The notes: generated from the letters alone by a model not told the origin. A stretch of DNA of 64,000 nt from Kangiella profundi (GCF_002838765.1 NZ_CP025120.1:1426001-1490000), one strand, 5' to 3'. Shown: positions 35,773-44,918, numbered from the stretch's first letter. Program-made: numbers and translations.

Positions 35773-36501
35773 ATGACAGAGCGTAAAGACACCATTTTCG
35801 CAGAGCCGCAGGATATCAAGAAATTTGAGTTTGACCAGAAAGTGGTCGAAGTGTTTCCAGATATGATAAAGCGCTCAGTGCCAGGCTACACAACCATCAT
35901 TCAGGGCATTGCTGAAATTGCTCAGCGCTTTGTCCAGCCCAATAGCACCATTTACGATTTAGGCTGCTCGCTGGGCGCCGCATCTTTGGCTATCCGCCAG
36001 ACAGTTGATCGCTCAGACTGCAAGATTATTGCAGTCGATAATTCTCCTGCAATGATTGATCGCTGTCAGATGATCCAATCCAGTTATAACTTTTCTATGC
36101 CGATTGAAGTCATGGAAGCGGACATCAATGAGCTTGAAATGTCATCAGCCAGCATGGTTATTCTGAACTTTACACTACAGTTTTTGCCCCGAGGCCATAG
36201 ACAGGAATTGGTAAACCGCATTTATGATGCTCTACTTCCTGGCGGCTGTCTGGTGTTATCTGAGAAGATTACAATACAACATAAAGCTCTCGACGAGCAT
36301 ATAATCGACCTGCACCATGACTTCAAAAAACAGAATGGTTATAGCGATATGGAAATAGCACAGAAGCGTGCAGCGCTTGAAAATGTGTTGTTACCGGATA
36401 CTCGTGAAAAACATTATCAGCGTTTTGCCAATGCTGGCTTCAGCCAATTCGACAGCTGGTTTCAGCATTACAACTTCGCTTCATTTATAGCCGTAAAATA
36501 A
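35773..36501 (+). CDS. cmoA: Carboxy-SAM synthase CmoA (242 aa)
   Basis: Makes carboxy-S-adenosyl-L-methionine from SAM and prephenate for tRNA wobble uridine cmo5U34. The SAM fold motif DLGCSLGAASLAIRQ is followed by IIAVDNSPAMIDRC, the conserved TLQFLPRGHRQELVNRIYD block, and SEKITIQHKALDEHIIDLHHDFKKQNGYSDMEI, all as in E. coli CmoA (247 aa). It uses prephenate, and interestingly the divergent neighbour is a chorismate mutase domain protein, which produces prephenate. It is 18 bases before cmoB, same transcript. Confidence 0.97.
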   Translation: MTERKDTIFAEPQDIKKFEFDQKVVEVFPDMIKRSVPGYTTIIQGIAEIAQRFVQPNSTIYDLGCSLGAASLAIRQTVDRSDCKIIAVDNSPAMIDRCQMIQSSYNFSMPIEVMEADINELEMSSASMVILNFTLQFLPRGHRQELVNRIYDALLPGGCLVLSEKITIQHKALDEHIIDLHHDFKKQNGYSDMEIAQKRAALENVLLPDTREKHYQRFANAGFSQFDSWFQHYNFASFIAVK

Positions 36502-36519
36502 TATTGCACATGAACCGCT

Positions 36520-37515
36520 ATGATTAATTTTAGTAACACCTATAAAGCTATTTCCGATACCCGACTTCATCCCTGGCTTGATCAATTCAAGCATGCCGTG
36601 AATCAACGAATGGCAGATTACACTCATGGCAATTTGAGTGACTGGATTAAATTACTTAAAGAGCTTCCGGATATCACTCCAGATCATATTGAGTTGGCAA
36701 GTAAGGTAGAAATTGGAAGCGCAGCTCAATTATCAGAAGATGAGCAAAAACAGCTGAAACAACTGCTAATGAAGTTCCATCCCTGGCGCAAAGGGCCATT
36801 TCATTTATTTGGCCAGCATATTGATACCGAATGGCGTTCTGACTGGAAGTGGGATCGCTTAAAAGACCAAATTAGCTCTCTTGAAGACCGCATCGTACTT
36901 GATGTTGGCTGTGGCAATGGCTATCATTGTTGGCGAATGGCAGCTCAAAATCCTAAGCTAGTCATCGGCATTGACCCATCCCAGCTTTTCTTGATGCAGT
37001 TTGCTGTTATGCAAACCTATCTGTCCGACTACCCGGTTCACTATTTGCCTGTTGGTCTTGAGTACCTGCCGGAAAACTTATCCGATCAAGGGTTTGATAC
37101 CATCTTTTCCATGGGTGTTCTTTATCATCGCCGCTCCCCCATTGATCATATATTGCACATGAAAAACCTGCTCCGCCCCGGCGGTGAGTTGGTACTTGAA
37201 ACCTTGGTTATCGATGGCGAAGCTGATCAGTGCCTCATTCCGAAAGACCGTTATGCACAGATGAATAATGTCTGGTTTATTCCAACCACCGGCATGCTTA
37301 AAAACTGGCTAGCAAAACTGGATTTTCAGGATATTAAAATCGCTAACGTTGCCAAGACTGGGCTTAATGAACAGCGTGCGACTGAATGGATGACCTTCCA
37401 GTCGCTTGAAGATTATCTGGATCCACAGAATAAGGATCTGACCATTGAGGGTTATCCAGCACCAAAACGTGCGGTCATGGTTGCCACAAAACCCAATAAA
37501 AAGGCAGGCAAATAA
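36520..37515 (+). CDS. cmoB: tRNA U34 carboxymethyltransferase CmoB (331 aa)
   Basis: Transfers the carboxymethyl group from carboxy-SAM to 5-hydroxyuridine 34 in several tRNAs. SAM motif VLDVGCGNGYHCWRMAA, FHLFGQHIDTEWRSDWKWDRL before it, and MGVLYHRRSPIDHI after it are characteristic of CmoB. Length equals E. coli CmoB (323). Its stop codon overlaps the ATG of rluA (TAATG at 37513-37517), coupling translation of the two RNA-modification genes. Confidence 0.97.
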   Translation: MINFSNTYKAISDTRLHPWLDQFKHAVNQRMADYTHGNLSDWIKLLKELPDITPDHIELASKVEIGSAAQLSEDEQKQLKQLLMKFHPWRKGPFHLFGQHIDTEWRSDWKWDRLKDQISSLEDRIVLDVGCGNGYHCWRMAAQNPKLVIGIDPSQLFLMQFAVMQTYLSDYPVHYLPVGLEYLPENLSDQGFDTIFSMGVLYHRRSPIDHILHMKNLLRPGGELVLETLVIDGEADQCLIPKDRYAQMNNVWFIPTTGMLKNWLAKLDFQDIKIANVAKTGLNEQRATEWMTFQSLEDYLDPQNKDLTIEGYPAPKRAVMVATKPNKKAGK

Positions 37516-38183
37516 TGGCTGATTACCATATAGTCCCCTTTTGCCCCGAGCCAGTACGCATCTTGCATCCCGACAAGCACTTTCTATTTGTAAACAAGCC
37601 GGCGGGGCTGTTGAGCATCCCAGGGCGTCATGAAGAAAATAAAGACTGTGTAGTTACCAGGCTACAGAATCATCCTAAATCAAAAACTGCCTCAATCGTG
37701 CATCGCCTCGATATGGCAACATCAGGGGTTATGATATTGGCGCAAACCAAATTTGCTCATCGGGAAATCAGCAAACAATTTGAATTGCGCCAGACTGACA
37801 AATACTACATCGCAGTTGTAGATGGCATTGTGGAAAAAGACAGTGGCGTTATAGACCTGCCCATGATTGCCGACTGGCCAAATCGTCCTAAGCAGAAAAT
37901 AGATTTTGAACAGGGTAAAAAAGCGATTACCGAATGGGAAGTTCTTGAACGCGATTTAGAAAAACAAATCACTCGATTAAAGCTAAAACCAGTTACCGGA
38001 CGCAGCCATCAGCTCCGACTTCACTGCTTTGAGCTAGGCCACCCCATTCTAGGCTGCAACTTATACAATAAAAATGGTTCAGAAACCAAAGCCAAGCGCT
38101 TATTGCTGCACGCAGCAAGCCTGACCATTACACACCCTAAAACAGGCAAAACCATAACCGTAGAATCACCCTGCCCGTTTTAG
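37515..38183 (+). CDS. rluA: Ribosomal/tRNA pseudouridine synthase RluA (222 aa)
   Basis: Makes pseudouridine at 23S rRNA 746 and tRNA position 32 in E. coli. Catalytic Asp lies in VHRLDMATSGVMIL. LLSIPGRHEENKD, PMIADWPNRPKQK and PVTGRSHQLRLHCFELGHPILG match RluA rather than RluC/D, and there is no S4 domain, also as in RluA (219 aa). It is the third gene of cmoA-cmoB-rluA and overlaps cmoB by one base. No clear terminator follows before the tRNA region. Confidence 0.93.
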   Translation: MADYHIVPFCPEPVRILHPDKHFLFVNKPAGLLSIPGRHEENKDCVVTRLQNHPKSKTASIVHRLDMATSGVMILAQTKFAHREISKQFELRQTDKYYIAVVDGIVEKDSGVIDLPMIADWPNRPKQKIDFEQGKKAITEWEVLERDLEKQITRLKLKPVTGRSHQLRLHCFELGHPILGCNLYNKNGSETKAKRLLLHAASLTITHPKTGKTITVESPCPF

Positions 38184-38266
38184 CTTGATAAACACAAGAA
38201 TTATTGTGAAAATACGCCCGCCTTATGAAACCGGTAAATGTGCTATAAGCTAAAAGTATTAGGTAT

Positions 38267-38326
38267 GCACCTGTAGCTGGGTCTGCCCCTTCTTCTCTAG
38301 AAGATAGGGTACAGTTGGATAGAGCG
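38267..38326 (+). pseudogene. tRNA-Arg(CCG) 5' fragment split by an insert
   Basis: Bases 38267-38278 (gcacctgtagct) equal the first 12 of the intact tRNA-Arg(CCG) at 38387. After 33 unrelated bases (38279-38311, containing the palindrome cttctctagaag) the D-arm resumes as cagttggatagagcg (38312-38326, one mismatch). Homology ends there, so no anticodon stem exists. The few bases before both copies are also alike (tatgcacctg). It looks like a partial duplication broken by a small insertion. Confidence 0.6.
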
Positions 38327-38386
38327 AAGCTCTAAAATCAGCTCCGTACATCAGAAGTTTAAAGAAACGTTTAGTATATAAATTAT

Positions 38387-38463
38387 GCACCTGTAGCTCA
38401 GCTGGATAGAGCGTTGCCCTCCGGAGGCAAAGGTCAGAGGTTCGAATCCTCTCAGGTGCGCCA
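38387..38463 (+). tRNA. tRNA-Arg (anticodon CCG)
   Basis: This is a 77-nt cloverleaf with encoded CCA. Acceptor GCACCTG/CAGGTGC, D-arm AGCTCAGCTGGATAGAG, anticodon loop CTCCGGA in stem TTGCC/GGCAA (anticodon CCG, reads CGG), T-arm AGAGGTTCGAATCCTCT. No intrinsic terminator is visible after it. Confidence 0.97.
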
Positions 38464-38637
38464 TTTCCCATGGTCTTAAGCGACTGCTACAAATAAAACT
38501 ATCAACCTAAGCAGCAATTTCAAACTGTAATAAATGTTTAGTAAACAATTCCAGTCATTCCATAAGTGTCTTATTTTAAGTATTCTAAATCTTCGTACCC
38601 TGATTACTAACAATAATTACTGTCTGGGATTTTAAAA

Positions 38638-40197
38638 ATGAAACTCTTCTATTATGTGGTAACTCTACTCATCGTTAGTGGATGTGCTAACGCGCCAAAA
38701 AATAGTGAAGCACTTGCTGATGTAGTAGCTCTTGATGTGGTGATACTTGAGTCCGCTGAGACGAGGCCTTTATCTTCAGGCAAAAATTCAAAGGCTCCGA
38801 TTCTAAAATTTGCTACATTGAATGATATGCAGACCTCTATCACCGCAGAGCTTAACACACCATTCGGCAGTTTTATTAGACAGCTAGATGCTTTGTCTAG
38901 ACAGTATCAAGATAGCACCAATACCTGCCCTCAATTTAATAATAAGACACTTTTATTTCTATCCAGTGAAGACGGTGGTTTTGCGCGCAAGGGCTTCTGG
39001 TTACAGCAGGGTAATAAAGATTTGGTGTACTGCGATTTACTATATGTTGATATGACAGTATCAGCCAAAGATATTAGCAATGGTCGCTTTTTGGAAATTT
39101 TTGCCCATGAAATGGGCCATGTCTTTATGCGGCGTATTAGAGGTGAAATGCCTCCCTCCCCGTCCAGTCGTTTTCACAACGTATTTGCAGTAACGGACTA
39201 CCAAACGGCATTTGATGAAGGCTTTGGCATTTATTTCCAGACTTTTGCTGCTACTTTCTCAAAAAGTCAGGGCTTTCGAGCAAGGATAGAAGGAAGAACA
39301 TTACCAACGGGTGCTGAGCAATGGTTTTCAAATATTGACGGCAGGGAGCGTATCGGTGGCGTCATGCACAACAAATTTGCCTTTGAGAAAGTGCTTCCCC
39401 AGGATTTAGACCCTTTAACGAAATATCAATATGAGGGTGTTATGGCTAGCTTCGGTAACCAGCTCAAAAATGCCCAGGCAATGCTATCCTCAGAAGGACT
39501 AATTGCAACTCTGCTCTACCGTTTAGCCACTTCTCCAGAGTTATCGGCTCTTGATCCATCAGATGATAATTGGAGTGTTAAGGCGTTCGCTCATCACAAG
39601 ATGCTCTTTGAACGTTTGGCAGAAACAGATTGGATAAACAATGAGTCACCTTACATCGAACTACTACGAACGATGCAAAAGTACGATAATAACTATGCAA
39701 AAAGTGCCATAAAGAGCTTTCTATACACGACCTATGCTACAACTGTAGATGGCGATATAGCATCTATTTTCCAATCTATGTTAAATGCAGGTCACAAAGG
39801 AGATATTGAAAATTTCGTTAAGCAGTATTCTTTGATTGCTAAATCTGTTGAAACGCTCACTGAGCAACTGACTACCAACCAGTTATCCTTAACACAAGAA
39901 TTAGGAAGCCCCATTTGGTTGCTAAAGCCAGATGTACGCTTTCCTCACGCGCCATGGGGAGGAGTCGAAGTGCCACTTACGGTTAACTTAAATATGGCCA
40001 CTCATGTAGAAATTATGCTACTCGATATTTTCTCGGAGTCTGAAGTGAAAGGGCTGCTTATCGAAAGAAAAAATAACGGCCCATTTTTAGACTTGGAAGA
40101 TGCAAAAAAGCGTCTACAGCTAACCTCTGAAACCTTCTCTGCACTTAAAAAGTTGGAAAGCTTGCACGAACAACACAAAGGAACTGCTAGAGAATAG
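38638..40197 (+). CDS. Gluzincin metalloprotease lipoprotein with HhH-like C-domain (519 aa)
   Basis: The lipobox VSGC puts lipid on Cys16. Zinc site HEMGH lies at 157-161 with third ligand Glu194 in AFDEGFGIYF, the gluzincin pattern, so a membrane-tethered peptidase is likely. The C-terminus (about 447-508: VNLNMATHVEIMLL, then VKGLLIERKNNGPFLDLEDAKKRL) resembles the ComEA-type helix-hairpin-helix, a DNA-binding fold, though its central glycine hairpin is lost. This combination is unusual. No paralogue or partner in the window. Substrate is unknown; involvement in uptake or processing of DNA-bound protein is speculation. Confidence 0.7.
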   Translation: MKLFYYVVTLLIVSGCANAPKNSEALADVVALDVVILESAETRPLSSGKNSKAPILKFATLNDMQTSITAELNTPFGSFIRQLDALSRQYQDSTNTCPQFNNKTLLFLSSEDGGFARKGFWLQQGNKDLVYCDLLYVDMTVSAKDISNGRFLEIFAHEMGHVFMRRIRGEMPPSPSSRFHNVFAVTDYQTAFDEGFGIYFQTFAATFSKSQGFRARIEGRTLPTGAEQWFSNIDGRERIGGVMHNKFAFEKVLPQDLDPLTKYQYEGVMASFGNQLKNAQAMLSSEGLIATLLYRLATSPELSALDPSDDNWSVKAFAHHKMLFERLAETDWINNESPYIELLRTMQKYDNNYAKSAIKSFLYTTYATTVDGDIASIFQSMLNAGHKGDIENFVKQYSLIAKSVETLTEQLTTNQLSLTQELGSPIWLLKPDVRFPHAPWGGVEVPLTVNLNMATHVEIMLLDIFSESEVKGLLIERKNNGPFLDLEDAKKRLQLTSETFSALKKLESLHEQHKGTARE

Positions 40198-40226
40198 ATA
40201 GATTAGAATCAGAGATACTTGAGTGG

Positions 40227-40700
40227 CTAAGAGGCGCTTTGCACCGCCGTCTGAAAGTGCTCGATAACCTTTTCAACCGACTGTTTTATTTCCGCTTCAT
40301 ACTCTGACTCAATCTCCATCATCAACTTTGTGTGAACCATCTTTTTCTTGGTTTTTAAGTCTTTCCAGCCCTGATGCGTTGGGATATGTGCAGTTTTGTC
40401 ATAAACGGTATAGAAAACGGTAAAGTTCTCTTTTAAGGGATCTTCCAGTCGTAATTGATCGATAAGAACTTTTAGACGAATACAGCCTTCAATCGTTGGG
40501 CATTGCTCATGCTTCATAGCCTTTGCGATTGAGGTGATGCTTTCAATAATCGATTCCATTCGAGCATCATGCTTTTCTGCCTGTGCTAACTCTGATTGCT
40601 GCATCGCCTTCTTCTGTTTATTAAGCTTTACGAGAAGGAATGCTGCATAACTAGCAAGAACGATGGTTATGCTTCCCGCTATGATGTAAAAAGTAGTCAT
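40227..40700 (-). CDS. DUF2489-like membrane protein (157 aa)
   Basis: One N-terminal transmembrane helix (about 6-25) and a cytosolic helical domain. The block HEQCPTIEGCIRLKVLIDQL followed by HQGWKDL matches DUF2489, a family of unknown function in gammaproteobacteria. Length is typical. It lies convergent to the metalloprotease gene and 68 bases downstream of the YqiA-type gene on the same strand. Function unknown. Confidence 0.78.
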   Translation of the reverse strand: MTTFYIIAGSITIVLASYAAFLLVKLNKQKKAMQQSELAQAEKHDARMESIIESITSIAKAMKHEQCPTIEGCIRLKVLIDQLRLEDPLKENFTVFYTVYDKTAHIPTHQGWKDLKTKKKMVHTKLMMEIESEYEAEIKQSVEKVIEHFQTAVQSAS

Positions 40701-40768
40701 AAGATTAAGGCTTCTTGAAAGATGTTTTCATTGTACTGTAAGTAACAACAATACCCAAAGAGCAAACC

Positions 40769-41335
40769 TCATTTGCCAACCATCTGTTCAATGACCGGAA
40801 AAATCCGCTCGAAGTCGGTAAAGCGATGAGTGCCTGTGTCGAATTTATGTATCAGGTAGATGCCTTCCAGTTCTTTTGCGGTGCTAGCTGAGTCCAGCAC
40901 TTCATCATCCATTGCCAGTGCAACTTGGCATTCTCCATAGGGCTGACTAGTGACCTTGTAGTGGTTAAAATCTTGCAGGTCTTTATTCGTAACTTTAATC
41001 ATCTCGTTAAACTCGCCATAAACCGTAAACTCTCCGGTTTCGAGCGTTTTATCGGGATGCAAGGATGGGTTAATCATTAATGATTGAATAGGAAGTTCAG
41101 AAGCCAGCCATCTAGCCCAGAAGCCACCAAGCGAAGTTCCAACAACGATCAGAACATCATCTTTACCTATCAGCTTTTCATACTCATTGATAAGAATTTC
41201 TTCGGCCACAACCGGTGAGTGTGGCGTGTAACTAATACCCCGAACATGACAGCTTGGAAATGCCTGTTGCATCGCTTTAACTTTAGGGCTTTTGGCGGAG
41301 CTTCTAAAGCCATGTAAATACCAGATGTTCATCAT
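40769..41335 (-). CDS. YqiA/YcfP-family esterase-like protein (188 aa)
   Basis: UPF0227 alpha/beta hydrolase: WYLHGFRSSAKSPK opens the fold, nucleophile Ser lies in VVGTSLGGFWA (about 85), the conserved INPSLHPDKTL follows, His in DTGTHRFTDFE. Relatives such as E. coli YqiA hydrolyse short acyl esters; the natural substrate is not known. Cytosolic. Start at 41335 or 41332 (tandem ATG). It is 10 bases after the WYL regulator stop, probably co-transcribed with it. Confidence 0.87.
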   Translation of the reverse strand: MMNIWYLHGFRSSAKSPKVKAMQQAFPSCHVRGISYTPHSPVVAEEILINEYEKLIGKDDVLIVVGTSLGGFWARWLASELPIQSLMINPSLHPDKTLETGEFTVYGEFNEMIKVTNKDLQDFNHYKVTSQPYGECQVALAMDDEVLDSASTAKELEGIYLIHKFDTGTHRFTDFERIFPVIEQMVGK

Positions 41336-41345
41336 TAACCTTATT

Positions 41346-42365
41346 CTATTTAGATTTTTGACTATACAGTTCCATCATACCCTGCACCGTCATTTTCATA
41401 TCATTGCGAAAAGCTTTTGGCTTTATAACTTCAACCTGATCACCGAAGCCCAGTAACCACCATTTGATTGATTGGGTAATATTGATTGTTGCATTAACGC
41501 GCACTCTGCCATCTTTTAGCTCAGTCAATGACTGGTCTTTTGCTAAAGGCGTTTCTTTAAGATGCTGTGCTGTTGATTTGTTAAAAATAAGCTCGATACT
41601 TTGCTCGTCATAAAGGCTGATATCCAACCCGCCCTGCTCAAGGTATTCTCTAATATCAAAACCGGCAACACGTTTTGGTGATGAGTCCAGGATTTCAATA
41701 TCATTAATCCTATGAATGGCAAACTGAATCAGCCCTTCAGCCTTTTGACCTTCATAAGTTGCTATCAGGTAACTAACCTGCTCCTGCTGAACGACACCTT
41801 GTGCACTGACAACATAGTCTTTAGTTTCGCCACCTTTTTTGGTGTAGTTCATCTTAAACTGTTTATTGAGTAGTAAAGCCTTATAAATATCCAGCAAGTG
41901 ATTAGCATTAAACTTCGCCGGCTCCAGCGGATAGACTTTAGGGTAAATAGCCACCCTCTTTTCCCAGTCCGCATATTTGTATTTTTCATTCTTGAGTGCC
42001 AGTTTGGCTTCTTTGAAATATGGGGCAAGCGCATCCAGACTTGCTTCGGGTAACAGGCTGTGCGTGTATTTCTCCATGAGCAGGAAACCCAGCGCCAAAT
42101 CCGGCCCCATCTTCTTGAGCGATATATGCGAGCCTTGCGGGAAATAGTAGTAATTCTCACGCCCCACAGTCCTAACATGCACACCAAAGACACGCTCAAG
42201 CATGGCCATATCACGCTGAATACTGCGTTTACTTAAATTTCCCATGTTATGACTGGACTCTAGATATTCGATCAAGTCATTAACGGTAACCTTTTGTGGT
42301 TCAGTGGGAATGCGTCTGAGAATTGCCAGCTGTCTTTCTATCTGGCTCAGTTCTTTTACCGCCAT
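41346..42365 (-). CDS. WYL-domain transcriptional regulator (339 aa)
   Basis: N-terminal winged helix (about 8-70: ERQLAILRRIPTEPQKVTVNDLIEYL, then SKRSIQRDMAMLERVF) followed by a WYL domain (about 155-235) and WCX extension ending in KPKAFRNDMKMTVQGMMELY. WYL proteins bind single-stranded nucleic acid or nucleotides and regulate DNA-damage, CRISPR or defence genes. This one heads a minus-strand pair with the YqiA-type gene. No defence locus is adjacent. Confidence 0.85.
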   Translation of the reverse strand: MAVKELSQIERQLAILRRIPTEPQKVTVNDLIEYLESSHNMGNLSKRSIQRDMAMLERVFGVHVRTVGRENYYYFPQGSHISLKKMGPDLALGFLLMEKYTHSLLPEASLDALAPYFKEAKLALKNEKYKYADWEKRVAIYPKVYPLEPAKFNANHLLDIYKALLLNKQFKMNYTKKGGETKDYVVSAQGVVQQEQVSYLIATYEGQKAEGLIQFAIHRINDIEILDSSPKRVAGFDIREYLEQGGLDISLYDEQSIELIFNKSTAQHLKETPLAKDQSLTELKDGRVRVNATINITQSIKWWLLGFGDQVEVIKPKAFRNDMKMTVQGMMELYSQKSK

Positions 42366-42587
42366 GAAATCCTTCTTATTGGATGTTTAAGTACGACACA
42401 ATATGACGCACCATAGATCTAATATCAAGTCTGAGGAGACGGGTTGTAAGATATTTTAGCCATGGTCAGCGACAAGTAGTTTTACAGCCAGTTTCCTCGT
42501 CCCCTTTTGACACTTCCACTTTTCGTCACAGGGTAAAGCCATCAGTGTTTAGGGATGAACCTGAGGGCTTTGTTTAATTAACCAGGA

Positions 42588-42818
42588 CTATTGCGACTCC
42601 TTAAGCACCATGCTCACCAATCTATGAACTAAAGGTGAAACTAGAAAAATAGCTGGAAAAGCAACGACAAAAGCAAATGCTCAGGCTTTAAGCCATATCG
42701 TCACAATATTACTGACAAAACCGACATTAAAGACGCTAATAATAAATGACATGATGCACGACATTAGTAGCGACATGAAAAATGAAAAAACAATTCGGTG
42801 ATGTTTAGGATGAATCAT
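42588..42818 (-). pseudogene. DUF2798 membrane protein gene interrupted by one TGA
   Basis: Translation from the ATG at 42818 gives MIHPKHHRIVFSFFMSLLM and two hydrophobic helices, then WLKA-stop, then AFAFVVAFPAIFLVSPLVH and a natural TAG at 42588. The frame is otherwise open for 76 codons and fits DUF2798 (two-helix membrane family, where a Trp is expected at this point: WLKAW). The TGA at 42681-42683 differs from TGG by one base. A recent inactivation, a read-through codon or a sequencing error are all possible. The remaining stretches 42366-42587 and 42819-42999 show no further gene. Confidence 0.7.
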
Positions 42819-42999
42819 AATCAATCCGAGTAATGCAGATTGGCGAATAGTAAAACTCTAAACAGTATGGCGCAATCTGATTAATTCATAAGGGTTATTA
42901 ATATTCACTATGAATCGCTAATAGTTAGAGACACAAAGACCTCGCCAAAACCTCGTAAAATTGTTACTTTCGTAGCAGTGACAAATAATTCAAAAAACT

Positions 43000-43725
43000 A
43001 TGCCCAATAGTATATTCCTACTTGATGAAGCACCACTTTTCCCTGATGCACGATTAGCACAGGATGAGCCTAATGGTTTACTGGCAGTTGGTGGGGATTT
43101 ATCAGCAACACGGCTAATAGAAGCTTATCGACATGGGATTTTTCCATGGTTCTGTGAGGATGAACCAATTTTATGGTGGTCGCCCGATCCTCGTTGCGTA
43201 TTTCTACTCGATGAGGTTCATGTATCACGCTCCCTCAGACGAGAACTCAATAAAGACAAGTACATAATTACAATCAATAAAGCATTTCCGCAGGTAGTAC
43301 GTGAGTGTGCAGCCCCCCGAACGGATCAACCGGACACCTGGATTCTGCCTGAAATGCAACAGGCATATTGTAAGTTACACCATTTAGGGCTGGCCCACTC
43401 CATCGAAATTTGGGAAAGCAATGATAATGAAAAGCTGCTGGTTGGCGGCATGTATGGTGTCAGTATTGGCAGATTCTTTTTTGGTGAGTCTATGTTCAGC
43501 CGACGCCCTAATGCATCAAAAATTGCTTTGGTCTACTTAGCCAATTATCTGAAAAATGCCGACTTTCTATTGCTTGATGCACAAGTGGGTAATCCTCATC
43601 TGTATCGAATGGGAGCACGGGACATGCCGCGCACTGAATTCTTACAACTTTTAAAGCAAGAAATTAACTGGCAACAGCCCCCAAATCTATGGCAAAGTAA
43701 GATTCTGAAGGAATGGAAAAGCTGA
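43000..43725 (+). CDS. aat: Leucyl/phenylalanyl-tRNA--protein transferase Aat (241 aa)
   Basis: Adds Leu or Phe to N-terminal Lys or Arg, creating N-degrons for ClpS/ClpAP. Family motifs: PDARLAQDEPNGLLAVGGDLS, YRHGIFPWF, ILWWSPDPRCVF, HSIEIWE, GGMYGVSIGRFFFGESMFS. Length equals E. coli Aat (234). Cytosolic. It precedes bpt by 18 bases and both probably form an operon that may extend to infA (152-base gap). Confidence 0.97.
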   Translation: MPNSIFLLDEAPLFPDARLAQDEPNGLLAVGGDLSATRLIEAYRHGIFPWFCEDEPILWWSPDPRCVFLLDEVHVSRSLRRELNKDKYIITINKAFPQVVRECAAPRTDQPDTWILPEMQQAYCKLHHLGLAHSIEIWESNDNEKLLVGGMYGVSIGRFFFGESMFSRRPNASKIALVYLANYLKNADFLLLDAQVGNPHLYRMGARDMPRTEFLQLLKQEINWQQPPNLWQSKILKEWKS

Positions 43726-43743
43726 CGATACGAGGCGCTTGTC

Positions 43744-44490
43744 ATGAGTAACAAAGAGAAAAGCACTCAACATATCAAGCTCTATGCAGGGCCTGAGCAT
43801 GCCTGCGGCTATATCGACAATCAAACTGCAGTATCACTGTTTGCCGACCCTTCACTGCCCATGAATAACACCCTTTATTCAGAACTAAGCCGTTTAGGCT
43901 TTCGTCGCAGTGGCAACCATGTCTATCGACCCAAGTGCCCACATTGCTCTGCCTGCCAGCCATTTAGGGTTTTAACCGAGCAGTTCAAACCCAGCAGAAG
44001 CCAAAAGAGAATCTTAAAGGCTAATAAAAATCTGAGTATTCATTTTGAACCAGCAAAGCCTAGCCATGAAGATTATGAGCTATATGAACTCTACATTACT
44101 GAGCGTCATAGAGATGGAGATATGTATCCTCCATCATACGAGCAATATGCTGACTTTCTGTTTTCCGACTGGTGCAAGTCGGCGCAGATCAGGGTCAAAG
44201 ATGGAGAGCAAACAATAGCCATCATGTGTCTGGATTTACTCGATGATGGACTGTCCGCTGTCTATTCATTTTTTACTCCAGATGAGCGTTACAAAAGCCT
44301 CGGTGTTTTTCTGATTTTGAAAACTATTGCGCTGGCACGCAAACTCAACCTGCCTTATGCCTATCTCGGCTACTATATTCAGAACTGCCACAAAATGAGC
44401 TACAAGAGCGCATACCGTCCAGCGGAGGTATTGCATAACAATCGTTGGAAACTCCTCTCAGAAACCATTCCTAGCTCTGATATTAGCTAA
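43744..44490 (+). CDS. bpt: Aspartate/glutamate leucyltransferase Bpt (248 aa)
   Basis: Transfers Leu from Leu-tRNA to N-terminal Asp or Glu, the bacterial counterpart of arginyltransferase. N-terminal domain HACGYIDNQTAVSLFADP, then the Cys-rich YRPKCPHCSACQPFRV, then FKPSRSQKRILKANK, and C-terminal VYSFFTPDERYKSLGVFLI with AYLGYYIQNCHKMSYK, all of the ATE N/C pattern. Length fits Bpt (about 240-250). Together with aat, clpS and clpA it completes a cytosolic N-degron pathway. Confidence 0.93.
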   Translation: MSNKEKSTQHIKLYAGPEHACGYIDNQTAVSLFADPSLPMNNTLYSELSRLGFRRSGNHVYRPKCPHCSACQPFRVLTEQFKPSRSQKRILKANKNLSIHFEPAKPSHEDYELYELYITERHRDGDMYPPSYEQYADFLFSDWCKSAQIRVKDGEQTIAIMCLDLLDDGLSAVYSFFTPDERYKSLGVFLILKTIALARKLNLPYAYLGYYIQNCHKMSYKSAYRPAEVLHNNRWKLLSETIPSSDIS

Positions 44491-44642
44491 TTAACACCTT
44501 ACTAGCCGGTTCAGTGAGCAAATTTTGATCCAATTAGGTCCTATTCACACAAAAACTTTGCGATTATTGTCTAAATAGTGCATTATACGCGCGCATTTTT
44601 TGAACATTTTGTTGAAAGTCAAAGAGGAGAAACGGGCTTAAC

Positions 44643-44861
44643 ATGGCGAAAGAAGACGTAATTGAATTAGAAGGTAAAGTGTTAGAAACCTTGCCAAATA
44701 CTATGTTTCGAGTAGAGCTCGAGAATGGTCATATTGTTACTGCACACATCTCAGGCAAGATGCGCAAGAACTACATTCGTATCTTAACTGGTGACACAGT
44801 TACTGTTGAAATCAGCCCTTATGATTTAACAAAGGGTCGTATTACTTTCCGTGCCCGTTAA
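44643..44861 (+). CDS. infA: Translation initiation factor IF-1 (72 aa)
   Basis: Small OB-fold protein binding the 30S A-site. [41 protein letters not shown] and [12 protein letters not shown] match IF-1 throughout, and the length is exact. A strong Shine-Dalgarno (agaggaga) lies before the ATG. Convergent to clpA with a shared terminator. Confidence 0.99.
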   Translation: MAKEDVIELEGKVLETLPNTMFRVELENGHIVTAHISGKMRKNYIRILTGDTVTVEISPYDLTKGRITFRAR

Positions 44862-44877
44862 TTTGTAAGCATTATAA

Positions 44878-44903
44878 AAAAAGGCGCCATTGGCGCCTTT
44901 TTT
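44878..44903. terminator. Bidirectional terminator between infA and clpA
   Basis: Stem aaggcgcc / ggcgcctt (44881-44888 and 44892-44899) with triloop att, A-run left and T-run right. Confidence 0.93.
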
Positions 44904-44918
44904 GTGCTTATGTAAATA

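Noticed and set aside
42681..42683. Selenocysteine codon in the DUF2798 gene
   Set aside because: The family has Trp, not Cys, at this place and no SECIS-like hairpin follows closely.
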